Source: a virus. From it: DNA of 59,539 nt. A program made the position numbers and the translations under genes. Shown piece after piece: positions 49,725 to 56,590 of the stretch. Positions within the stretch are counted from its first letter, which is position 1, and every line of letters begins with the position of its first letter. The notes under the pieces were generated by a model, which was not told where the DNA came from, ran no database searches, and was given only the letters and a program-made list of their open reading frames with translations. Where the stretch lies: positions 1-59,539 of the IMG/VR virus record IMGVR_UViG_3300030105_003438, one strand, 5' to 3'.

Positions 49725-50129
49725 CTAATAGTTTTGTGAACTTCCTAGATTATTAATCAACGCTTTGTTTTGGCTAATGCTGTTTCTTATGTTTTGTTGT
49801 TCGTCAAAGAATTTGGCTTGATTTTTTATCACGCTATTCAAGTCATCGTGAACCTTTTTTTGTAAATTTTTCTGTTGCTTCTTCAACTCTGCCAAACCCA
49901 CGTATTCATCCGAATTCATCCTGTCATTTATTTTATCCAGAGCGAAATTTGCGGATTCCGACTTGTCATAAATCTCTTGATATCGAATAGAGGAGAGATT
50001 ATTGGATATATCGTTCGACTTCAGCACAACGGATATCTTATTATTAATTTTAAATACTCTATATGCAACAATTGTACAAAATGTGAACAATATGCCGGAG
50101 AAGAATAATAGTGGTGGAGGTATAAACAT
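49725..50129 (-). CDS. membrane-anchored coiled-coil protein
   Basis: A 134-residue protein: an N-terminal membrane helix (PPLLFFSGILFTFCTIVAYRVF) and a long coiled-coil (LAELKKQQKNLQKKVHDDLNSV). No family recognised; it could act in lysis or membrane remodelling. Confidence 0.7.
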   Translation of the reverse strand: MFIPPPLLFFSGILFTFCTIVAYRVFKINNKISVVLKSNDISNNLSSIRYQEIYDKSESANFALDKINDRMNSDEYVGLAELKKQQKNLQKKVHDDLNSVIKNQAKFFDEQQNIRNSISQNKALINNLGSSQNY

Positions 50130-50135
50130 AATTTA

Positions 50136-50459
50136 TTATTTTATTAAGAATTTTTTAATATCATCGAGTGATGTGACCGTATCTAAATAGCCCATATACT
50201 CATTACCCACGTAATATACGAAAGTTGGTACTATACTCAACGGAATTCTTAAAATTTTCTTGACTGCTTCGGGAAATTTGAATGAATCCACATATATAAC
50301 AACTACATCTGTATTATCTTGGGCGAATGTATTAAGTTTTTCGCCGAGTATCACTTTACATGAGGGACAATGCGATGATCCTACCATTATTAAGACTTTG
50401 GGTATTGTTTCTATTAACTTATCTAAACTATCCGATTTTAACTCTATGTAGTGATTCAT
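50136..50459 (-). CDS. thioredoxin-like protein
   Basis: A 107-residue thioredoxin fold: LIMVGSSHCPSCKVI has the C-x-x-C active site and SIVPTFVYY the cis-proline. CPSC differs from the CGPC of the thioredoxin at 3011. First gene of the minus-strand operon and preceded by a close promoter match. Confidence 0.85.
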   Translation of the reverse strand: MNHYIELKSDSLDKLIETIPKVLIMVGSSHCPSCKVILGEKLNTFAQDNTDVVVIYVDSFKFPEAVKKILRIPLSIVPTFVYYVGNEYMGYLDTVTSLDDIKKFLIK

Positions 50460-50462
50460 ATT

Positions 50463-50494
50463 CGTAATATAATGAGGATTGGTTGGAACGCCAA
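50463..50494 (-). promoter_or_regulatory. minus-strand promoter for the thioredoxin operon
   Basis: On the minus strand: TTGG (CCAA at 50491-50494), 19 bases, TATATTACG (50471-50463). Starts within a few bases of the 50459 ATG. Its -33 box is 4 bases from that of the + strand promoter. Confidence 0.65.
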
Positions 50495-50514
50495 ATAATC
50501 TTTCGTATCTTGTG
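50483..50514 (+). promoter_or_regulatory. plus-strand promoter for the carbamoyltransferase operon
   Basis: TTGG (50483-50486), 19 bases ending TTTCG, TATCTTGTG (50506-50514). Gives a leader of about 95 bases before 50617. Shares the palindrome TTGGAACGCCAA with the minus-strand promoter. Confidence 0.6.
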
Positions 50515-50616
50515 GCATACTCACAACATCCCGTATATACGTATTTATAGATGCAATGATGTGAAGGAGTAATAGAGGTCCGAACCCTTTTTATATGTAT
50601 AATTAAACCATAAGTT

Positions 50617-52452
50617 ATGAGTGTTGTTATTGGAATTCATTTAGGTCACGATGCAAGTATTGCATTAATTAAAGATGGTAGATTACATGCTACCTCTGCT
50701 ATTGAGAGATGGAGTAGGTATAAAAAGGATATGTATGTCCAAAAGGAACACCTTGAATTAATATTGCAAGGTTGGGACTTAAAGATTAAAGATGTAGATG
50801 CGTTTACTTTTTCTGCTTGGTCTCAAGAATTTATACCTTGGTTACAAATATATTTCCCTAAAGATGGTGGTAAATACCCTCTTACTACATTTGGTACATG
50901 GGAAACTCAAAGCCCCCTAACTAATCATTTACCTGATGCTGAAAAAGTAGAGCTTACTGAGCATGGTTATACTCTTCCGGGTACTATACATAGATTAAGT
51001 GACCATTGGCATTCTCACGATATTAATGACAATAATAACATACAACTTAATGTTAGAATTGATGGAATTGATAAAGATTTTAAAGGTTTATTAATGGATC
51101 ATCATATGGCTCATGCTTCTAGCGTATTTTATACTTCAAATTTAGAAAAATCAGCGATATTTACTGTAGATGCAAGTATGCACCATGAAGAAGCATGTTC
51201 TAGTTATTATTTAGCTAGTGGTAGGCATATTCATAAAATTAAAAACCCAGGATATATGTATGGGAATTTTTATGATTGTGCTACTGAATTATGTGGTATA
51301 GGTCCAGGTACTTTAAAGGCAGGTTCATTAATGGGATTAGCTGCATATGGTAATGTACAAAGAATTGCATATGAAAAATGGGAATTTTTTACACAACCTC
51401 AAGGTTTAAGACAAGATAAAGAAGAACATAGATATATTGACTGGTTATTTCATCAATTAAGTGGAAGGTATCCATTTGCATTTAAAATTAGGAAAGATGT
51501 TGAAGATGATGTTCCAGGAAGTGAGCATTATAATAGAACATGGCAAGAACCATATACTAGAGAAGAATCAACTACTCAAGAAGTAATGGATATAGCAGCA
51601 TCTGTACAATTTATGGCTGAAAGGTCATTAGTTAAATATTCACAGGAATTATTTGTTGAAGGAAATGGTGCTCATGATGGGAATTTATGTCTAGCTGGTG
51701 GTACATTTTTAAATTGTAACGCTAATTATAAGATAGCTACGGAAACTGATTTTGATAATGTTGTTTTATATCCAGCTTGTGGAGATGATGGGACTGCAGC
51801 AGGAAGTGCTTTATGGTATGTACATAATTATCTTGGTTATGACAGAGTTATGGATTATAAAACTAAAGAATTAGCCTATACAGGAATAGTTTGGAATGAA
51901 CAAGAATTTGAACAAAAGTCTAAAAAGTTAGATCTATTAGATTTAGCTATGTCATTAATGGAAGGTAAAATTGTATGTTGGTATCAAGGAAGAAGTGAAA
52001 ATGGGCCTAGAGCATTAGGTAATAGATCATTTTTAGCATCACCTATAGATAACGATATGAAAGAGGAACTAAATAAACGAGTTAAATTTAGAGAATGGTA
52101 TAGACCTTTTGCTCCTATAGTATTAGAAAAAGAAGCTAGTAAATGGTTTAATATGGATTTTCCATCCCCTTATATGTTACATACTGTACCTTGTAAACAA
52201 CCCTTTAAAATACCTGCTGCAGTACATATAGATAATACAGCTAGAGTTCAAACTATAAATAGGGACCATAATGAAAAAATGTTTGATTTATTGACTAAAT
52301 TCCATGAGTTAAGTGGTGTCCCAGTTTTAATTAATACTTCACTTAATGTAAAAGGAAACCCAATAGTAGAACAACCAATAGACGCATATAATCTATTTCA
52401 AGAATCAGATGTTGATATATTAGTAATTAATGATAGAATATGGAAGAAGTAG
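50617..52452 (+). CDS. carbamoyltransferase, NodU/CmcH family
   Basis: A 611-residue enzyme that transfers a carbamoyl group from carbamoyl phosphate to a hydroxyl, usually on a sugar or natural product. GIHLGHDASIALI opens the Kae1-like domain; HHMAHASSVFYTS carries the metal-binding His; the C-terminal part has NGPRALGNRSFLASP and VLINTSLNVKGNPI. Full length compared with TobZ and NodU. Suits a decorated glycan or nucleoside product. Confidence 0.92.
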   Translation: MSVVIGIHLGHDASIALIKDGRLHATSAIERWSRYKKDMYVQKEHLELILQGWDLKIKDVDAFTFSAWSQEFIPWLQIYFPKDGGKYPLTTFGTWETQSPLTNHLPDAEKVELTEHGYTLPGTIHRLSDHWHSHDINDNNNIQLNVRIDGIDKDFKGLLMDHHMAHASSVFYTSNLEKSAIFTVDASMHHEEACSSYYLASGRHIHKIKNPGYMYGNFYDCATELCGIGPGTLKAGSLMGLAAYGNVQRIAYEKWEFFTQPQGLRQDKEEHRYIDWLFHQLSGRYPFAFKIRKDVEDDVPGSEHYNRTWQEPYTREESTTQEVMDIAASVQFMAERSLVKYSQELFVEGNGAHDGNLCLAGGTFLNCNANYKIATETDFDNVVLYPACGDDGTAAGSALWYVHNYLGYDRVMDYKTKELAYTGIVWNEQEFEQKSKKLDLLDLAMSLMEGKIVCWYQGRSENGPRALGNRSFLASPIDNDMKEELNKRVKFREWYRPFAPIVLEKEASKWFNMDFPSPYMLHTVPCKQPFKIPAAVHIDNTARVQTINRDHNEKMFDLLTKFHELSGVPVLINTSLNVKGNPIVEQPIDAYNLFQESDVDILVINDRIWKK

Positions 52453-53045
52453 AGAAGATAAATTCAATGAGGTTTAATCCTCCTATGAGTTGGGAACCTA
52501 CTGTACATACAGGCAAAATAACTAGAGTTAATAGACTAATGTATGGTATGTTTAATCTTACTACTGAATTAGGTTCAGCGCTTGAAGATATAGAAAATAC
52601 TGTTATGGTAGAAATAGGATCATATAAGGGTGAATCTACACTTATGTTTGCTTCTTCATTTGCTTTTGACACTATATATTCAATTGATCCTTTAGTTGGT
52701 ATGAGTGATAATATTCAAGAAGAATTTAATCAAAATACTAAATTGTTTAAAGGCAATGGTACAGGAATTGGAGATATTAAAGTAGAACATATTAAAGAAT
52801 ATAGTTTTGATGCTGTTGAACGATTTAAAGATGAAAGTTTAGATTTTGTATATATAGATGGAGATCATAGTTTTGATAATGTTGCTAGAGATATTCTATT
52901 ATATTTACCTAAAATTAAAAAAACGGGGTTTATTGGAGGACATGACTATTCACCAGAACATCCGGGAGTAAGAGAAGCAATAAGGTATTGTGGATTAGAA
53001 GAAGGTTTGTTTTTTGCAGATACAAGTTGGTTATATAAATTATAA
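52440..53045 (+). CDS. class I SAM-dependent methyltransferase
   Basis: A 201-residue methyltransferase: VEIGSYKGESTLMFA, IYSIDPLVG, FVYIDGDHSFDNVARDI and GFIGGHDYSPEHPG. Third of the Methyltransf_24 type in the window. It overlaps the carbamoyltransferase by 13 bases, so the two probably modify the same product. Confidence 0.85.
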   Translation: MEEVEKINSMRFNPPMSWEPTVHTGKITRVNRLMYGMFNLTTELGSALEDIENTVMVEIGSYKGESTLMFASSFAFDTIYSIDPLVGMSDNIQEEFNQNTKLFKGNGTGIGDIKVEHIKEYSFDAVERFKDESLDFVYIDGDHSFDNVARDILLYLPKIKKTGFIGGHDYSPEHPGVREAIRYCGLEEGLFFADTSWLYKL

Positions 53046-53048
53046 AAT

Positions 53049-53363
53049 ATGAGGCTAAATAAATTAATAAAAGCTTGGGGTAATCGTGATGCAATATTTG
53101 AGGGTATTAAGAATAGAGTATTTGTTAAAGAAGATGTTGAACAAATTGCTGCTATAAGATGGGATATATGTTCAAAATGTGAATTGTTTGATACTAAAGG
53201 AGATAGCTGTGCTATGCCAGGAACAGCTCCATGTTGTAGAGATTGTGGGTGTATATTACAATTAAAAGTAAGATCACTTTCATCATCTTGCCCTAAAGGT
53301 AAATGGGCAGCATTTATGGATGATTTTGAAGAAGATAAATTAAATAAAAGTTTAAATGATTAA
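53049..53363 (+). CDS. cysteine-rich protein, DUF6171-like
   Basis: A 104-residue protein with a zinc-binding Cys set: CSKCELF, PCCRDCGCILQLKVRS and CPKGKW. The combination resembles DUF6171, common in marine T4-like phages. Function unknown. Overlaps the next gene by 8 bases. Confidence 0.75.
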   Translation: MRLNKLIKAWGNRDAIFEGIKNRVFVKEDVEQIAAIRWDICSKCELFDTKGDSCAMPGTAPCCRDCGCILQLKVRSLSSSCPKGKWAAFMDDFEEDKLNKSLND

Positions 53364-54240
53364 AAACCCATTTGGTAAGGTATACGCTATACATTTAGAG
53401 AGACACACAGAAAGAAAAAAATCATTAAGGGAGGTATTTCGTGATGAAGACATTAATTGGGTAAAAGCTATTGATAATAAAGATATTAACCCAACTCCAG
53501 AATGGTTAAAAGAAAATATATCTACAAAATTTAGTGATCCTAATGGGTGGTGTACCCTTGGAATTATTTGTTGTGCCCTATCACATAGAAAAGCTTGGGG
53601 TGAATTTTTAGAGAGTGGGGAAAGCACAGCATTATTCGTAGAAGATGACATATGTACAACTCCCCACGCATATAGTTATGATCTCAACCACATTAAAGGA
53701 AGGTTAGAAGATAGTCAAATTCCAATGAAATGGGGAGTTTTATGGTTAGGAAAATATGCCGATAAAATAGAATCTTATAGTCCCCTTATTTGGAGGGATT
53801 TTGATAAAAGCAATATTAGATTGATAGAAAGACATAGGTTTGACCAGTTTGCAGCACATTCTTATGTTTTAACTAGAGAAGCAGCACAATGGTATTATGA
53901 TAGAATTTTACCTATTAATATGGCTGTAGATGTATTTTTAGAGTTTGCACCCTTTACTCAGTTATGTACTACACATACTTTATTTACTCAAATGAAGATT
54001 TTTAAGGATAATGATTTAGAAATGATTGATAAAAATTTTAAAGATAATAGTGTTATTTTAAATCCTGAATTTGGAGAATATGGAGCTTACACTATTGAAG
54101 ATGGTGTTATAAAAGATGATGCATTTGTTATAGGAAGACAAATACACAAATACTTAGATAAGGTGGAAAAAACCACAATACGTCAGAAATATCACAACTC
54201 TATTCCTATGTTTAATTTACACTTTAATTTCCCTGATTAA
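53356..54240 (+). CDS. glycosyltransferase family 25
   Basis: A 294-residue enzyme of the LPS type: VYAIHLERHTERKKSL, IICCALSHRKAWGEFL, ALFVEDDICT and FAAHSYVLTREAAQWY. These are the same landmarks as the first domain of the fusion at 44531, so the window holds two family 25 enzymes, one fused and one free. Beta-galactosyl or glucosyl transfer is usual for the family. Confidence 0.88.
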   Translation: MIKNPFGKVYAIHLERHTERKKSLREVFRDEDINWVKAIDNKDINPTPEWLKENISTKFSDPNGWCTLGIICCALSHRKAWGEFLESGESTALFVEDDICTTPHAYSYDLNHIKGRLEDSQIPMKWGVLWLGKYADKIESYSPLIWRDFDKSNIRLIERHRFDQFAAHSYVLTREAAQWYYDRILPINMAVDVFLEFAPFTQLCTTHTLFTQMKIFKDNDLEMIDKNFKDNSVILNPEFGEYGAYTIEDGVIKDDAFVIGRQIHKYLDKVEKTTIRQKYHNSIPMFNLHFNFPD

Positions 54241-54244
54241 ATTA

Positions 54245-54257
54245 CATATTTATAATA
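54245..54257 (+). promoter_or_regulatory. second-type promoter motif
   Basis: CATATTTATAATA 11 bases before the 54268 start. No TTGG/TAGG box at the usual spacing. The same motif precedes 55748, 58928 and 37177. Confidence 0.4.
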
Positions 54258-54267
54258 AAAGTATATT

Positions 54268-55218
54268 ATGCCTACAATAACTTTCGATCAACTAAATGGA
54301 AAAGGAATATTAAACCCTGTTACTTTTAATGCTAATAAGACTTATAATATAACCATGGGAGCTCCTACTTGTACTGGTTCTGCATATTTTACAATGGAAG
54401 CTACTCGAGATGCAGATGGATCTTTTGATGGTTTTAGTCCTCAACCTGCTAAGGCAAATTTTAAAAATTTTGTTAATATTAGTCAAGATACTTTAATTAA
54501 ATCTAAATCCCCCGGAGCATTTGAAAGCCATGTATGGTCTATAGTTATTCCTCCAGGAGGAGGAACATTTGATTATTTCCCCCTTACCACAACGTTTAAT
54601 GATACAGTATTTCTTAGAGGTACTGGTGGTATTACATTTACTTATACTCTCTCAATTTTTGTATTTACTTCAAAAGTACAATTACAAGATGCTGTTAATT
54701 TATGGATTTCAGATAATGCTTTAGCGATTTCTACATATGGACAAATTAATACTTGGGACGTTTCAGCTATTACAGATATGTCAAATTTATTTCAGGATAA
54801 AACAACATTTAATAGTGATATTTCAAATTGGAATGTGAGTAATGTAACTAATATGACTAATATGTTTCAATTAGCCACTGCTTTTAATTCACCTATTAAT
54901 AATTGGGATGTTAGAAAGGTGACTAATATAAGTCGTATGTTTAATTATGCTAGTTCATTTCAACAACCCTTAAATTTATGGGATTTAAATGCTTTAGTTA
55001 CTGCTGATTTGTTTATGGGGAGAACAGGAGTAGCAGGTGCTATAACTTATACTTTATTAGATACTTTATATAATGGTTGGGTTGTCGATTTCGCGGCATT
55101 GCAACCTAATGTAACAATTGATTTTGGTGATTCAACATTCACCTCGGCCGGATTAGCTGCTAAAAATATATTAGTTAGTAATAAAGGTTGGACAATTTTC
55201 GATGGTGGGCAAGTTTAA
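54268..55218 (+). CDS. BspA-like (DUF285) repeat protein, possible virion or receptor-binding protein
   Basis: A 316-residue protein. Residues about 150-250 hold repeats of the BspA/DUF285 type: W-DVS-ITDMSNLF, W-NVSNVTNMTNMF, W-DVRKVTNISRMF, each 22-25 residues. The N-terminal part is beta-rich with no recognised domain. No signal peptide. Such repeats are common in surface proteins of Bacteroidota and in some phage tail or capsid decoration proteins. Receptor binding is a guess. Confidence 0.8.
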   Translation: MPTITFDQLNGKGILNPVTFNANKTYNITMGAPTCTGSAYFTMEATRDADGSFDGFSPQPAKANFKNFVNISQDTLIKSKSPGAFESHVWSIVIPPGGGTFDYFPLTTTFNDTVFLRGTGGITFTYTLSIFVFTSKVQLQDAVNLWISDNALAISTYGQINTWDVSAITDMSNLFQDKTTFNSDISNWNVSNVTNMTNMFQLATAFNSPINNWDVRKVTNISRMFNYASSFQQPLNLWDLNALVTADLFMGRTGVAGAITYTLLDTLYNGWVVDFAALQPNVTIDFGDSTFTSAGLAAKNILVSNKGWTIFDGGQV

Positions 55219-55239
55219 AAAGTAAGTTAAAGTAATGCA

Positions 55240-55258
55240 CGGGAAGCTTGGCTTCCCG
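55240..55258 (+). promoter_or_regulatory. hairpin at the promoter -33 box
   Basis: A perfect eight-pair stem CGGGAAGC/GCTTCCCG with loop TTG, immediately after the BspA-like gene. It has no T-run, so termination is less sure. The TTGG box of the next promoter occupies the loop and the first stem base. Confidence 0.7.
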
Positions 55259-55279
55259 GGATATCTTTCGTATATTTAC
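55248..55279 (+). promoter_or_regulatory. Bacteroidota-type promoter nested in hairpin
   Basis: TTGG (55248-55251), 19 bases, TATATTTAC (55271-55279), GGTATAATAATTAAAAACAA and the AAAGGTTATG leader end at 55309. Confidence 0.85.
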
Positions 55280-55308
55280 GGTATAATAATTAAAAACAAA
55301 TAAAGGTT

Positions 55309-55599
55309 ATGACAAATTTAAACGAAGTGTTAGAATTCATTAAAAATTCAAATTTACAAGAATTTACTAAAATTAGATTTGCTACAGATGTTAGAAGATC
55401 AGAGCTTAGACATGATGCTAAAGAATCATTTAAAGTTGGTGATATAGTAGGTATTGATCATAAAAAGGTTAATCCAAAAGATACATTTACTATTATTAAA
55501 ATTAACAGTAAAATGATTAAAGTAGAAAAGAATAATGCTGGTAATGGAAGAGTAGGAGCGCAAATGAGAGTTTCACCAAGTTTATTAATTAAAAAATAA
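55309..55599 (+). CDS. unknown 96-aa protein
   Basis: Promoter-proximal. The second half (FKVGDIVGIDHKKVNPKDTFTIIKIN in pieces) has the look of a small SH3-like beta barrel, as in proteins binding nucleic acid or ribosomes. Not recognised. Confidence 0.7.
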   Translation: MTNLNEVLEFIKNSNLQEFTKIRFATDVRRSELRHDAKESFKVGDIVGIDHKKVNPKDTFTIIKINSKMIKVEKNNAGNGRVGAQMRVSPSLLIKK

Positions 55600-55602
55600 T
55601 AT

Positions 55603-55728
55603 ATGAACGCTGAAGAAATATACTTTGAAGAGCAAGAATATAATAGGGCTCAGGAAATAATGCAAAAGAATATAATGGATGTGACTAAAGAGGAATTAGA
55701 TTTTCTAAAGCACATGAACATGATATAG
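55603..55728 (+). CDS. unknown acidic 41-aa protein
   Basis: Glu-rich helical protein (EEIYFEEQEYNRAQEIM) 3 bases after its neighbour. Not recognised. Confidence 0.5.
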   Translation: MNAEEIYFEEQEYNRAQEIMQKNIMDVTKEELDFLKHMNMI

Positions 55729-55733
55729 GTAGC

Positions 55734-55746
55734 CATATTTATAATA
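55734..55746 (+). promoter_or_regulatory. second-type promoter motif
   Basis: CATATTTATAATA just 1-2 bases before the ATG at 55748; no TTGG/TAGG box at the usual distance. If used as a promoter here, the message would be leaderless. Confidence 0.35.
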
Positions 55747-55747
55747 T

Positions 55748-56590
55748 ATGATAAAACTAGAAAAATTATTAAAGGAAGTTACCAATGCTGCTGGAGTCAA
55801 TTCAGGTGCTATTGGGGGGCAAAATAATCCCAAAGCTATAATTTTAGCGGGTGCACCAGGTGCTGGTAAGGGCTATGTTTTAAAGGGTTTAAATATAAGT
55901 AATCTACAAGTATTAAATGTAGATGATGACTATATTAAAAAATTAAAAGATGCTAATGTGTCTTTAGATTTAAAAAATTCAACTCCTGAAGAAAGAAGTA
56001 AACAAGCAATAGCTATGGCTAGTGCTAATAAAGAATTTAAAGGGAGAGTTCAAAAAACAATAGAGGCTAAACAATCATTTGTATTAGATGGTACTGCAGG
56101 TTCATTTAAACAAACATCACTGTTAAGAGAGGAATTAATAAAAGCAGGATATGAAGTATTTATGCTTTACGTTTATACTGACTTACAAAGATCACTAATG
56201 CAAAACCAAGATAGATTTGAAAGATCTTCGGGTAAAGATAGAAGTTTACCTCCTGCTATTGTATTAAGAACATGGAATGGTGTTACACAAAATTATAAAC
56301 CATATAAGGAACTATTTGGTTCAGATAATTTTATATCTGTTGCCAATACATTAAAGGATGAAAAATTAGATAATTTAGAAGATATAACCGATAAGTATTT
56401 AAAACCCTATGCCGCTAAAAACACAAAACCTAAATCAGCAGCTCGACAAGCCTATTCAGATAAGCAAAAAGAGAAATCTACTAAGGAAATAAATGCACTA
56501 TTAAGTGATGATGGGGTAAGGGATATTATAGATAATTCAATATCTGCTGAAGATGCACAAGCCGAATTAAGAAAATTTTTAAACAAATAA
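55748..56590 (+). CDS. P-loop kinase resembling zeta toxin
   Basis: A 280-residue protein. AIILAGAPGAGKGYVLKGL is a Walker A loop, LNVDDDYIKKL and FVLDGTAGSFKQTSLLR fit the ATP- and substrate-binding steps of the zeta-toxin/kinase family, and LYVYTDLQRSLMQNQDRFERS is the lid. The C-terminus is a helical tail rich in Lys. It may phosphorylate a nucleotide sugar, like zeta toxins act on UDP-N-acetylglucosamine, but this is inference. It abuts the next gene. Confidence 0.78.
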   Translation: MIKLEKLLKEVTNAAGVNSGAIGGQNNPKAIILAGAPGAGKGYVLKGLNISNLQVLNVDDDYIKKLKDANVSLDLKNSTPEERSKQAIAMASANKEFKGRVQKTIEAKQSFVLDGTAGSFKQTSLLREELIKAGYEVFMLYVYTDLQRSLMQNQDRFERSSGKDRSLPPAIVLRTWNGVTQNYKPYKELFGSDNFISVANTLKDEKLDNLEDITDKYLKPYAAKNTKPKSAARQAYSDKQKEKSTKEINALLSDDGVRDIIDNSISAEDAQAELRKFLNK

